DNA of 64,000 nucleotides from Bradyrhizobium iriomotense (GCF_018130765.1 NZ_JAFCJZ010000008.1:1-64000), one strand, 5' to 3'; numbered from the stretch's first letter, positions 25,080 through 34,512 are shown. Program-made: numbers and translations. Notes: generated by a model not told the origin, from the letters alone.

Positions 25080-25210
25080 GATACGAACCAGGCTCGATGC
25101 GTTAATGCAAATCGTACCGCGTCGGTATCTCGATCGTCACTCCCCTGCTATAAAACCTCGGTTCCGGCTCGATCGACCATTCCCGAGTGACATGATTTCC
25201 CTGGTTACGC

Positions 25211-26347
25211 ATGACGACGTCTAGCAATACGTTCGATATCGCCGTCGAGCCGGCATTCGACTTTCTCTCTCCGGAATACGCAGAGCTGTTCGACGGTTCG
25301 GCCGCCACCGCCTTCCAGCATCCGCTCTGGCTGCACAGCCTCTACACCAGGCTTGCATCTCATGCCGGGGCAACCCCACTGGTCGTCGTCGCTCGCCATC
25401 GCGCGAGCGGCGCCCTTGCGATGGTGCTGCCTCTGCTGCGGGTTCGGCGCGGTCCGATACGAACCGTCGAATTCGCCGACTTGCGCGTCTCCGACTATCT
25501 GGCGCCCGTTTGCAGCCCGCAGGTGTTTGCCGAACTGCTCAGAGATGCAGACGCATGTGCGGAGATCCGGCATCGCGTCCGCCCCTTCGACCTGCTCAGG
25601 ATGACCAAGCTGCCGGACGGGCGGCTGCCGATCGAGAACCTCCTGGACGCGCCCCGCCGGATCGCGATGGACAGCAATGCCTATGCGACGGTTCTCGTCG
25701 CGCCGTTCGAGCAATGGCGCTCCAGCGCGATGGATCGCTCCTACCAGAAGGAGCTCGCAAAGAAATATCGTCAGCTCCAGAAGAAGGGCGCGCTGAGCTT
25801 CTCATGCTGCGATGACAGTGCCTCGGTCCTGAACGCTCTGGACGTGATGAGGAAATTTCGCGGCCCGCGCTTCCAGTCGCAGGGCGACGGAGACCTGCTC
25901 CAGCGGCCCGAATATTATGACTTCTATTCCGACGTGGCGGTTCGCGGCCTCGGCTCCTTTGTGCGGCTCTATGCCATGAAGATGGATGGCGAGGTGATCG
26001 CCGCCGTGCTTGGATTGCACCACAGCGACAGCTTCCTCGTCATCATGAGCGCTTTCGACATTGACGGATACAAGAGCCAGTCGCTGGGTGCGCTGATGTT
26101 CGAGCAGGTGGCGAGGGATTGCATCGAGCGCGGGGATCAGATGCTCGACTTCACGATCGGCGACGAGCCGTACAAGAAGCTGTTCGGCGCGCAGCCTTCC
26201 CCAATGTGGACCGTCACCCAGGCCGGCAGCACTGTGGGCGCGATATCGCTGTTCGCACTGAAGCAGGCGCCCTGGCTCAAGCTGGCCGCCAAGCGCATGT
26301 CGGAATTCAGGCTCCTGCCGACCCGTACCTCGACGCCGACGCGCTGA
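25211..26347 (+). CDS. CelD/BcsL-like (FemAB-fold GNAT) acyltransferase
   Basis: A soluble protein of 378 aa. The N-terminal part (FDFLSPEYAELFDG, then TAFQHPLWLHSLY) and the C-terminal half (VRLYAMKMDGEVIAAVLGLH, then SQSLGALMFEQVARDCIERG, then MLDFTIGDEPYKKLFGA) match the Acetyltransf_6 family, a double GNAT fold found in many exopolysaccharide loci. The role is most likely acylation of polysaccharide repeat units or a lipid carrier in the cytoplasm; the acyl donor cannot be read from sequence. It lies divergent to the polymerase gene and converges on the flavoprotein gene. Confidence 0.82.
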   Translation: MTTSSNTFDIAVEPAFDFLSPEYAELFDGSAATAFQHPLWLHSLYTRLASHAGATPLVVVARHRASGALAMVLPLLRVRRGPIRTVEFADLRVSDYLAPVCSPQVFAELLRDADACAEIRHRVRPFDLLRMTKLPDGRLPIENLLDAPRRIAMDSNAYATVLVAPFEQWRSSAMDRSYQKELAKKYRQLQKKGALSFSCCDDSASVLNALDVMRKFRGPRFQSQGDGDLLQRPEYYDFYSDVAVRGLGSFVRLYAMKMDGEVIAAVLGLHHSDSFLVIMSAFDIDGYKSQSLGALMFEQVARDCIERGDQMLDFTIGDEPYKKLFGAQPSPMWTVTQAGSTVGAISLFALKQAPWLKLAAKRMSEFRLLPTRTSTPTR

Positions 26348-26367
26348 GGCGCCGACAGGTCCGGCTC

Positions 26368-27591
26368 TCAGGCGCGCAGCGCGCTTCGCACCTGCGCGAG
26401 CCAGCCGGGCCGCATCTGATCGACCCGATGGGTGATACTGCGCCGCAGGAAGTGCAGCCGCCGCCGCATGTCCCAGCTGAGGTCGTTGCGGGATGTCAGC
26501 GCCTGCCGGAAGTGCGCCATCTTCAGCGACTGCTGGTCCGCTGCGATCTTGTCGGGATCGGAATAGAACTGCGATATCTTCTCCGTGCCCATGCCCGCAG
26601 TTGCGAGCCAGCGCGGCGCATATTCGGTGCACAGACGCTCGACGTCGACCAGCAGGCGGGCGACGCCGGTGCCGGCTGCCGGACAGTTGGTCTGGAACGC
26701 ATCGCCGATGAGCACAATTCCGGGCTGGAGATGTCCTTCGACCACGGACAGATCCATCACCCAGTTCTGCACCCGGTCCGTCACGCGGAAATCGCCGAGG
26801 AAGTTCTGCAATCCCGGCAGCAGCCGCAACAGCGTCGCTTCCGTATCCCGACGCAGGTCACGCATGACGGGATCGGTCGGATCACGGAACATGAAGAGAT
26901 TTGCCCGCATGCCCGCGCGCACCGGAAACAGGCTGAGATAATCGACGCCGTCCGCTGTGCGCTCGCCGTAACAGGTCAGCGCCTCGAAATCGAACGGCGC
27001 GCCATCGCGGCGCGCGATGGTGAAGCCGAACGAGATCGAATGGCGTTCCGCCAGCACACGCCGCTTGATGCCGAGCTTGTAGCCAAGTGCTCCCGCCATG
27101 CCAGTGGCCAGAACCACAAGGCGCGCATCGATGCGCCGCCCCGAGGCGAGGGCGAGATGCTGGACACCGTCGCTCGAGGTGATCGCGGCAACCTCATCGA
27201 CGATCAGACTCGAGGGATCAGGTAACTGGCTGCGCGCCATGGCAACGAGATCGGCATAGGGAAGCCCGTAAGCCCGGCCGACGGTGACATCGACCACCTT
27301 GCCTTCCCTGACATTGAGCACGCGGTCATAGCGGCAGCCGGCGCTCGCGAGCGCATCGATGAAGCCGAGCCTGCGGAACATCTCCAGCTGATGGCCGCCG
27401 ATCTTCTCGACCCGAAACTCGTCCGCGGGGACCGCGCGCTTGTCAACCAGAGCGACGCGATGCCCTGCCCGCGCGAGGACGGACGCCGCGAGCGATCCCG
27501 CAAGGCCGCCGCCGACGATGGCGATGTCCGCAGCGATCGTCGAAGTCCCCGCTGCTGCGATCGGATCGGTCACGGTGCTCTCCGCCGTCAT
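26368..27591 (-). CDS. FAD-dependent oxidoreductase of the UbiH/PHBH-like type
   Basis: An N-terminal Rossmann FAD-binding motif (DIAIVGGGLAGSLAASVLAR) is followed by a Glu/Lys-rich segment (LVDKRAVPADEF) and, near the end of the FAD fold, LQPGIVLIGDAFQTNCPAAG, which holds the conserved GD that binds FAD ribityl. The pattern fits class A flavoprotein monooxygenases or geranylgeranyl-reductase-like enzymes. I chose the ATG at 27591 (MTAESTVTD); ATG 27624 and TTG 27630 are alternatives. No partner reductase is visible. It sits inside the polysaccharide locus with its own orientation, so its substrate could be a lipid or sugar carrier, which is speculation. Confidence 0.8.
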   Translation of the reverse strand: MTAESTVTDPIAAAGTSTIAADIAIVGGGLAGSLAASVLARAGHRVALVDKRAVPADEFRVEKIGGHQLEMFRRLGFIDALASAGCRYDRVLNVREGKVVDVTVGRAYGLPYADLVAMARSQLPDPSSLIVDEVAAITSSDGVQHLALASGRRIDARLVVLATGMAGALGYKLGIKRRVLAERHSISFGFTIARRDGAPFDFEALTCYGERTADGVDYLSLFPVRAGMRANLFMFRDPTDPVMRDLRRDTEATLLRLLPGLQNFLGDFRVTDRVQNWVMDLSVVEGHLQPGIVLIGDAFQTNCPAAGTGVARLLVDVERLCTEYAPRWLATAGMGTEKISQFYSDPDKIAADQQSLKMAHFRQALTSRNDLSWDMRRRLHFLRRSITHRVDQMRPGWLAQVRSALRA

Positions 27592-28026
27592 GGTCCAGGC
27601 TCCCACGGTTAACGGTGGTTCCATGTGCAATTATCCCGCCTGATGTCGCATCGCAGGGCCGAACGCGATCATTTCCGGAGATCGAGGTTAACGGATCACC
27701 GAGATGATCCGTCCCGGCACGCCGCTTGCTCGGGATGATCCACAAAACCCGACCTCCAATCCCGTCACGGTTCGACACATGACCGTTTTCCGTCAGATCA
27801 GCAGCCCGTCGAGCGGTGACGCGGCATCACGTCGCTTTCGATTGCAGCCGGTCTCTGCTCTATCTGGGACAAGAGGGACGCAGATGTTTCACGGTGAAGC
27901 AGCGGCCGGCACCGGCCGCGCAAGCGAGGATTCCGCAAGCCGTGCATTAACACTCGCAATTTTGGGGCATGCTAGGCTGTCATCACTTTCACAACGGGCA
28001 CTTTCGGGGAACGCCCCGTATCTTCC
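27592..28026. other. Divergent promoter region between flavoprotein and flippase genes
   Basis: These roughly 435 bases separate divergent genes. The 108-aa plus ORF at 27704-28030 overlaps the flippase start codon but has weak coding character, so I did not call it. I see TTAAC half-sites near 27609, 27687 and 27945 but no full CtrA motif and no clear sigma-70 promoter. Confidence 0.45.
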
Positions 28027-29373
28027 ATGATCGCATCCATTGTTCAGTTTCTGCGGCGTGACGTAACGCGCGGTGTCGTCGGGACCATCCTGCTCAAGGT
28101 TGGTAGCGGCGCGCTTGCGTTTGCGTTGTTCTCGCTGGCGGCACGAACGATGTCGCCGGATGGGTTCGGCATCTTTGCGACCTGGCTCTCGGTTGCCCAG
28201 ATCGCGGCCGTCGTGGGACTGGTCGGGCAGGAATCGCTTCTGGTGCGTTTCCTCAACGAGTACCGGGTACAAAATCGGCCCGATCTGACCAAGGGCGTGC
28301 TGCTATCGAGCCTGAAGATCTCGTCCGTTGCGATGCTGATCGCGATCGGCGCAACCGCGATCGTGGCCGGCATGAGAGGCGATGGGTTGCTGCTGATCGT
28401 CGCTGTGTCCGCCTACACCGCCGTGAGCGCAGGAGTGATGCTCGGCAGCCAGGTCGCACGTTCGCTGGTCAGCATTCTCATGGGGGAAGGAAACAGGGAA
28501 TTCTTCTGGCGGGTCGGCGTCGTCCTGTTTCTGCTCGCCGTCCTGTTCAGCCACCGGCAGCTCGATCCTGCCGAACTGATCGCCGTGATGACGATTGCGA
28601 TGTCGATTGGTCTGGTGACGCAGATCGTTGCGATTGCGCAGGCGCTGCCGGATTTCCGCGGCACGGCGGCAAATTCCGAGACGTCGCGCTGGAGATCGAG
28701 CGCACTTCATTTCTGGGTTGCCTCCATCCTGGAGGCGGCAAACCAGTATTTCGACGTCATCCTGGTCTACTGGATGCTCGACCCGGCGACCGCCGGAATC
28801 TATTTCGCCGCCTCGCGCCTTGCCAACATCTTCGCCATGCTGTCGGCTGCACTGTACAGTTTCGGCGCGCGCCGGCTTCCTTCGCTGTACTTCAGCAAGA
28901 ATCACCGGGAGTTCGAGCGAACGTTGCGGCTCATGGCGGAAGTGACCGCGCTTTGCGTGGTCAGCGGACTGCTGCTGATCTGGGTTGGCGGCCCCCATCT
29001 TCTCAATCTGTTCGGGCCTCATTTCGCCGCGCAGCACTGGGTCCTGATCGTGCTCGCGATCGGAACGGCTGTCCAGGCGGCGGGCGGTCCATCTGCGGCG
29101 ATCCTGCAGCTGACCGGCCACGAGCGCATCTATGTCCCCGTCGTCGCAGCGAACGTAGCACTGCGGCTGGTCGGCTTCCTCGTCCTGATTCCCTGGCTCG
29201 GCGTGCTTGGCGCGGCGATCTCCGCGACCCTGTCACTGGCGCTCGCGACTATCGCACTCAACATCCTCTGCCGACGGCGAACCGGAGTGGATCCTTCCAT
29301 TCTCGTGCTCTTGCGCTTCTCGGCATGGAAACGCGGCGCCTATGCGGTCCGCGGTGCCGACTCTGCCGAGTAG
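28027..29373 (+). CDS. Wzx-like oligosaccharide flippase
   Basis: A 448-aa polytopic membrane protein with about 12-14 hydrophobic helices, starting MIASIVQFLRRDVTRGVVGT. The pattern SLAARTMSPDGFGIFATWLS in the first helices and the central EAANQYFDVILVYWMLDPAT fit the polysaccharide-biosynthesis (MOP superfamily) flippases. It would move undecaprenyl-linked repeat units across the inner membrane to the Wzy-like polymerase at 23695-24981. It converges on the Wzz-like gene with seven bases between stops. Confidence 0.88.
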   Translation: MIASIVQFLRRDVTRGVVGTILLKVGSGALAFALFSLAARTMSPDGFGIFATWLSVAQIAAVVGLVGQESLLVRFLNEYRVQNRPDLTKGVLLSSLKISSVAMLIAIGATAIVAGMRGDGLLLIVAVSAYTAVSAGVMLGSQVARSLVSILMGEGNREFFWRVGVVLFLLAVLFSHRQLDPAELIAVMTIAMSIGLVTQIVAIAQALPDFRGTAANSETSRWRSSALHFWVASILEAANQYFDVILVYWMLDPATAGIYFAASRLANIFAMLSAALYSFGARRLPSLYFSKNHREFERTLRLMAEVTALCVVSGLLLIWVGGPHLLNLFGPHFAAQHWVLIVLAIGTAVQAAGGPSAAILQLTGHERIYVPVVAANVALRLVGFLVLIPWLGVLGAAISATLSLALATIALNILCRRRTGVDPSILVLLRFSAWKRGAYAVRGADSAE

Positions 29374-29380
29374 GCGCCGA

Positions 29381-31477
29381 TCAACCGGCGAGGCCCAGCA
29401 CCTCGCCGCGACGCTGCGCCGACGCCGGATCAGACGGCACATGGTTCACGACGATCCCGGTCGGCACGCCACCGAAGCGGGAGAGCGCGGCAATTGCCCG
29501 GCGCATGGCGGCTGAATCGACCGCGTCTTCGCGCGCGACCAGAATGACGAGATCGGCATGCGCGGCCAGCGCCGCGGCCTCCGGCTGCAGGGCCAGCGAG
29601 GTTGCATGGACGACGATCAGATCGAACTCCGAACGGATATCGTCCGCGGGCAACGGCTCGGGCCGATTGCTCGCGCCCAGAAGTGCACTGACGCTACGGA
29701 AGTTCGCGATGCTCACACCGTCGGCCTGCCCCTTGGCAAGACCGGCCCCGGCACCGCCGAGATCAGGCTCGACCCGGATCAGGACGCTCAGCTTTCCCCC
29801 GTTCACCGCCCACCGGTTCAGCGACCGCGCGACAGTGTTGCCGCCGGCACGCTTGCCGACCGACATCACGAGCGCGACCTTGCCCCGAGCTCCCGGCAGC
29901 TTCTCCAGCCTGTCGAGCACCGGACGCAGATGCGGACCGAGATCGAGCTCGGCCGTCGCAGACACCGGACCTTGCCAGATGTTTCTTGGCGCATCGCCCG
30001 GCAACAGGTCGGGAATGCGGGCCCACACTGGCGGGCGCGGCCAAGCCGCGGGCTGGCGCGGCGCCGGATCTGGAGCGGGAATCTCTTCAGCGACCTTGTC
30101 GGATCCGCGCCCGGTCGCGGCAACGACCGCCGTCGATGTCAGCAGCGAGCCGATCGCGAGAGCGGCGAGCAGCAAAGGCAGCGGCGGAAGGGTCGAGCGC
30201 AGCGGCGGAATGGCGGAGGAAGCCACCTTGGTCTGGGAGCTCTGCAGGAGACGCTGCTCATTGGTCGTCTTGGAGCGCGAGAGGAACTGTTCGTAGATGT
30301 TCCTGTTGGCCTCGGCGTCGCGCTGCAGCTCCTGGAGCTTCACCAGCGCCTGACCGTCGACAAGGAGCTGCGATTCAGCCGCCTTCATCTGGCTTTCGAG
30401 CGCCTTCTGCTGATCGCGCTGGGATTCGTATTCCGACTTTGCGGTGTCGATGCCCTTGGCCCGCTCGACCTCGATCTGCCTGTTGAGGTCGTTCAGCTGG
30501 CTGTACGACATCACGAGATCGGGATGGCGATCGCCGAGGACCGCGCGCTTCTGCGCAATCTGGTCGTTGAGCGCCGATCGCTGCGCGCGCAGCGCGCTGA
30601 GCAGATCCTGCTTGGCGGGCGCCTCAACATTCGCCTTCACGTCGCGCTGCGCCTGCTCGTAGCGGGCTTTTGCTTCTTCGGTCTTGGCACGCGCGGCGGC
30701 AACCTGCTGCGACAGCTCGGTCACGCGCAATTGTTGGGTGGTGGAATCCTTGCCGGCATTGACGATCCTGTGCTCGAGCTTGAACGCGGCGACGGCGTCT
30801 TCCGATGCCTTCAAGCGGTCGTTCAATGTCTTGAGCCGGCCACTCAGCCAGTCGGCGGCTTCATCAGTCGCCTCGGTACGGATACGGGTCTGGCTCGCGA
30901 CGAACGCCTCGGCGATCGCGTTGGCATAATAGGCCGCCCGCTCCGACCGGTTCGAGGTGAAGCGGATGGCGATGACATAGGTCAGCCCGCGCCGGGAAAT
31001 ATCGAGACGGTTGCGGAATCTCTCGAGCAGACGCGCAGGGTCGGTGTGTCCCCCGGAAATGTCCTCGTCGTCGCGAACCTTGAGCTGCTCGATCAGCGGC
31101 TTGAGGAAGCCGTCTGACTTCGCCACTTCGACCAGACTCTGCAGCGCGGCGCTATCCTGCCCGATGCCGGGCAGAACGTCCTGGTCGGTGGTCACGCGCT
31201 GCTCGCGGGGATCGACGACGACCAGCGCGGTCGCGGCAAATCGAACGGGAATCACCAGAAGAACGATGACGCCAAGTGCGAAGATCGCCAGTGCCAGCGT
31301 CAGGATGCGGCGCGCATTGTCGCGAAGAAAGGTGAAAGCGCCTGCGGCGGTGAGGAGGCCGCCAAAACGGGCGCCGATCCCGCGCGTCTCACCGTTCGAT
31401 GCAGTCCGGCTCTGCCACGACGCGGCGACACCGGTCGATCCGGAACTTGTCGGGTCTGCGCGGCGACCGAACGTCAT
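29381..31477 (-). CDS. Wzz/GumC-type chain-length protein with degenerate BY-kinase domain
   Basis: A 698-aa protein. A transmembrane helix lies at about 58-78, followed by a Wzz domain (VVDPREQRVTTDQDVLPG), a long coiled coil (about 200-405) with GDRHPDLVMSYSQLNDLNRQ, and a second transmembrane helix (about 430-452). A cytoplasmic P-loop-like domain (about 500-698) follows. Family members control polysaccharide length and export, and BY-kinases autophosphorylate a Tyr cluster. Here the Walker A region reads SVGKRAGGNTVARSLNRWA and lacks the GK(S/T) lysine position, and the C-terminus (QRRGEVLGLAG) has no Tyr cluster. The hydrophobic Walker A'-type strand is kept as FDLIVVHATS, with its Asp changed. 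I conclude a pseudokinase, probably structural. It is divergent from the glycosyltransferase gene. Confidence 0.87.
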   Translation of the reverse strand: MTFGRRADPTSSGSTGVAASWQSRTASNGETRGIGARFGGLLTAAGAFTFLRDNARRILTLALAIFALGVIVLLVIPVRFAATALVVVDPREQRVTTDQDVLPGIGQDSAALQSLVEVAKSDGFLKPLIEQLKVRDDEDISGGHTDPARLLERFRNRLDISRRGLTYVIAIRFTSNRSERAAYYANAIAEAFVASQTRIRTEATDEAADWLSGRLKTLNDRLKASEDAVAAFKLEHRIVNAGKDSTTQQLRVTELSQQVAAARAKTEEAKARYEQAQRDVKANVEAPAKQDLLSALRAQRSALNDQIAQKRAVLGDRHPDLVMSYSQLNDLNRQIEVERAKGIDTAKSEYESQRDQQKALESQMKAAESQLLVDGQALVKLQELQRDAEANRNIYEQFLSRSKTTNEQRLLQSSQTKVASSAIPPLRSTLPPLPLLLAALAIGSLLTSTAVVAATGRGSDKVAEEIPAPDPAPRQPAAWPRPPVWARIPDLLPGDAPRNIWQGPVSATAELDLGPHLRPVLDRLEKLPGARGKVALVMSVGKRAGGNTVARSLNRWAVNGGKLSVLIRVEPDLGGAGAGLAKGQADGVSIANFRSVSALLGASNRPEPLPADDIRSEFDLIVVHATSLALQPEAAALAAHADLVILVAREDAVDSAAMRRAIAALSRFGGVPTGIVVNHVPSDPASAQRRGEVLGLAG

Positions 31478-31542
31478 GGACTTTACTCGGATTCAACTGG
31501 CGAACACTGTTCAGTGGCCTGCTCCACCGTAAATATCTATGG

Positions 31543-31558
31543 TTAATCGGCGGTTACC
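31543..31558 (+). promoter_or_regulatory. CtrA-like site with one mismatch
   Basis: TTAATCGGCGGTTACC fits TTAA-N7-TTAAC with one mismatch. It lies in the 279-base divergent region between the Wzz-like and glycosyltransferase genes. An additional GGTTAACG half-site lies near 31587. A chance match is possible. Confidence 0.25.
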
Positions 31559-31756
31559 CGCCCCTCGCGCGACCGTCACCAATTGGTTAACGCGCTCGCG
31601 CCACGCCCTATCCGAACCAGCGGAATTCCCGCGTGATCGGCGCCGTTCCGGCGGTGCGCGCATTAACTCCGTTTGTTGCTAGTCGGTGTCCGCGCGATGC
31701 TCGCATGGTAGGTACGGGGTTAAGAAGGTGAACGTTTCATTAGCGGGTCGGGATTC

Positions 31757-32947
31757 GTGCTCCATTACCAACCAGGCGCAGAACTGGACGATGCACCGAA
31801 GCTGCCGTCCACCGCAGCAGCACTCGCAAGACCAGACAGCGGCGCAGCGACGCCGCATGTGCTTCTCGTCCAGACCCAGGCCGAGAATGCCGGCGCGCAA
31901 GAGATCACCAGGCTGCTCGGCGCCGGCCTCTCCGCGCGCGGTTATCGCGTCACCCACCTGTTCTTCTTCCGCAAGTCGGAGTCCTTCGACGAGCCGCCGG
32001 ATACGCTCTATTGCGCATCGCACCGGCCCGGCAATCCGCTGCCCTTGCTGCGGATGCTGTGGACGCTCGGCCGTCATATCAGGACCACGAAGCCCGATGC
32101 GGTTCTGACCTTCCAGCATTTCGGCAACGTCATCGGCGCAGGCACATCGCGCCTCGTCAGCCGCGCTCCCGTCATCGCCAACCAGGTCTCGTCCGCGCTG
32201 TCGATGAGCTGGCCGGTCCGCACCGCCGATATCGTCATGGGCAGCCTCGGCTTCTTCGACCGCATCACCCTCAACTCGCAGGACATGCAGCGCGAATATT
32301 CGCGCTACCCCGCGGCCTACCGCTCGCGCATGGTGCATGTCCCGCACGGTTTCGACGACAAGGCCCTCACCCTCTCCAAGGACGCCGCACGGCAGAAATT
32401 CAATCTGCCGCAGGACTGCACCCTGCTCGGCTGCGCCGCGAGGCTACACCCGCACAAGCGGCTCGATGCGGCGATCCGTCTGCTGCCGGACCATCCGTCC
32501 TGGCACCTTGCGCTGGCCGGCCAGGGCGCCGATGAAGCCCGGCTGCGGCAGCTGGCGGATGAGTTGAAGGTATCGGACCGGCTGCATCTGCTCGGCGAAA
32601 TCACGCCGCGCCGGATGGCTGACTTCCTCGCCTGTCTCGACATCTTCGTGTTTCCGACCCAGGCCGAGACCTTCGGTCTCGCAGCGGTCGAGGCCGCGAG
32701 CGCCGGTGTTCCCTCCGTCGTCACCGATCTCCCCGTGCTGCGCGAGGTGTTGTCCTTCGAGGGAAAACCGACCGCGTTGTTCGTCGATGCCTCTGATCAT
32801 GCGGAGCTGTCGGCAGCCGTATCGAAACTCCTGACCGACAAACCGCTGAGCGACGAGCTGCGACAAAACGCCAAGGGCCTGAGGTCGCGCTATTCGGTAG
32901 ACGCCATGGTGGAGGAATACGTTCGAATTCTCGGCCAAGTCATTTGA
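31757..32947 (+). CDS. GT4-family glycosyltransferase
   Basis: A 396-aa cytoplasmic GT-B enzyme. The N-terminal Rossmann half has HVLLVQTQAENAGAQEITRL. The C-terminal donor-binding half has GCAARLHPHKRLDAAIRLLP and the EX7E-type motif in PTQAETFGLAAVEAASAGVP, the hallmark of glycosyl transferase group 1. The start is GTG at 31757, with a weak CGGGA upstream. It most likely adds a sugar from a nucleotide donor to the growing repeat unit on the inner face of the membrane. It is followed 29 bases later by the GINT1-like gene in the same orientation. Confidence 0.88.
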   Translation: MLHYQPGAELDDAPKLPSTAAALARPDSGAATPHVLLVQTQAENAGAQEITRLLGAGLSARGYRVTHLFFFRKSESFDEPPDTLYCASHRPGNPLPLLRMLWTLGRHIRTTKPDAVLTFQHFGNVIGAGTSRLVSRAPVIANQVSSALSMSWPVRTADIVMGSLGFFDRITLNSQDMQREYSRYPAAYRSRMVHVPHGFDDKALTLSKDAARQKFNLPQDCTLLGCAARLHPHKRLDAAIRLLPDHPSWHLALAGQGADEARLRQLADELKVSDRLHLLGEITPRRMADFLACLDIFVFPTQAETFGLAAVEAASAGVPSVVTDLPVLREVLSFEGKPTALFVDASDHAELSAAVSKLLTDKPLSDELRQNAKGLRSRYSVDAMVEEYVRILGQVI

Positions 32948-32976
32948 CCTGACAGGTTTGAATAGATGGGCTCGAC

Positions 32977-34512
32977 ATGATCATCGAGTTTCGCTGTGAA
33001 ATTGAACATGCGCGGCGGTGGATGGACCGCGAGACGCTGTCGATCGACGGACGCGATGTGCCGGTTCAAGTCGCATGGACGGCAACGGCAGAGCCGCGGC
33101 CCGCAGGTCTCGACATGCTGTTCGAGCTCGAACGCCTGGTGCTGCACAAGGGCAAACACAGCGGCGCCGACAAGCTGAAGGTCATTCCGGAACGGACGCA
33201 GGCTCGCACCAGCACTGCCGATGTGATCGTCGATTTCACCAGCGCTGCGCGAGACCCGAACTGCCCTGCCCGGCTGTATCTCCGCCCGCTGTTCAATGGA
33301 GCCGCCGGCGAGAACGCCGCGCTTGCCGCCATTCTCGCCGGCGACCTGCCCGTCATCGAGATCGTCAACGAGGTCGACGGAGCAATCCTTGATCGCGGCC
33401 ATCCGTCCGGAGAGATTGCGGCCGGCCTCAGCGGCGCGCTCGAAACCATCATGGCGCGCACCCTGACAATGGTGGCGGCGATCGTGTCGGGGCGGCCGCG
33501 GATCGTGCCGCAGCTTGCGCATCCCGCCACGACGACAAGCCAGCGCGGCCCCGCCAGCTACGTTGCGCGCGGCCTCGCCGTATCGATCGCCAAGGAAATC
33601 TATCGTCTCTGCTGCTACGCCCCGCACTGGCACATCGGGTGGCGCTTCAACGACAATGCCGGCGTCTGGCAGACGGGAGATCTCTCAGGGCCAGGCTGGA
33701 ACGTGCTCGGCGACCCTGGAAATCATTTCTACGCCGATCCCTTCCCCATCACATGGCGCGGACGGACATTCGTCTTCTTCGAGGATCTCGATCACCGTGT
33801 CGGCAAGGGAATCATCTCGGCGATCGAGTTCGGTGACACCGGGCCGATCGGTGAGGTGGTGCCGGTGCTCGAAGAGCCCTGGCACCTCTCCTACCCGTTC
33901 CTGATGGAGGACGATGGCGAGTTGTGGATGATCCCGGAGAGCTCGCTCGCCGGCGACGTCGCCCTCTACAAATGCGTCCGGTTTCCGGACAAATGGGAGC
34001 GGCACGCGACGTTGCTGGCAGGCCTTGAACTTGCCGATGCGACGATCACGCGGCACAACGGCCTGTACTATCTGTTCGGCGCCTGGCGCGACGGCACCGG
34101 CGGCTATTCGGATTCGCTTGCGATCTATTACGCCGAGCATCTGCTCGGCCCGTGGCTGCCGCATGCCAGCAACCCTGTTATGATCGACCGCGCCAGCGCG
34201 CGGCCGGCGGGGAATTTCGTCACCATCGATGGCAAATTGTGGCGCCCGGTGCAGGACTGCACCGACGGGTATGGCGCAGGGCTGGCGCTGGCCGAAGTTG
34301 TCGAGCTGTCGCCGACGACGTTCAGGCAAGTCGTCCGCCACTCGCTGAAGCCCGGACCGTTATGGCCCGGCCGGAAACTGCACACGCTGAACCGCTGCGG
34401 CCGGCTTGAGGTGATCGACGGATCGCGGGTTCAGCCCAAGACGCGTGTCTTCGCGCGGCAATTGCCATCGGCAGTCCTGCCGACGCGAACAAGCCCATCG
34501 ACCGCCTGCTGA
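32977..34512 (+). CDS. GINT1-like protein: formyltransferase-like plus five-bladed propeller domain
   Basis: A 511-aa protein with two parts. Residues about 60-170 resemble a formyltransferase-like alpha/beta fold (STADVIVDFTSAARDP, then AILAGDLPVIEIVNEVDGAI). Residues about 215-490 resemble a GH43/62-like beta-propeller: HIGWRF, HFYADPFPITWRGRTFVFFE, then PYLF-like strands (SYPFLMEDDGELWMIPESS, HNGLYYLFGAWRDGTGGYSD). This pairing is seen in bacterial homologues of the plant glucosamine inositolphosphorylceramide transferase N-terminal region. I infer a role in transferring or editing amino-sugar groups during polysaccharide synthesis. The reaction is not established, and catalytic residues cannot be assigned. 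Confidence 0.72.
   Translation: MIIEFRCEIEHARRWMDRETLSIDGRDVPVQVAWTATAEPRPAGLDMLFELERLVLHKGKHSGADKLKVIPERTQARTSTADVIVDFTSAARDPNCPARLYLRPLFNGAAGENAALAAILAGDLPVIEIVNEVDGAILDRGHPSGEIAAGLSGALETIMARTLTMVAAIVSGRPRIVPQLAHPATTTSQRGPASYVARGLAVSIAKEIYRLCCYAPHWHIGWRFNDNAGVWQTGDLSGPGWNVLGDPGNHFYADPFPITWRGRTFVFFEDLDHRVGKGIISAIEFGDTGPIGEVVPVLEEPWHLSYPFLMEDDGELWMIPESSLAGDVALYKCVRFPDKWERHATLLAGLELADATITRHNGLYYLFGAWRDGTGGYSDSLAIYYAEHLLGPWLPHASNPVMIDRASARPAGNFVTIDGKLWRPVQDCTDGYGAGLALAEVVELSPTTFRQVVRHSLKPGPLWPGRKLHTLNRCGRLEVIDGSRVQPKTRVFARQLPSAVLPTRTSPSTAC

Noticed and set aside
27704..28030. A 108-aa plus ORF whose stop overlaps the flippase start
   Set aside because: The overlap looks like coupling, but the protein is low-complexity Ser/Arg/Pro sequence without coding character.
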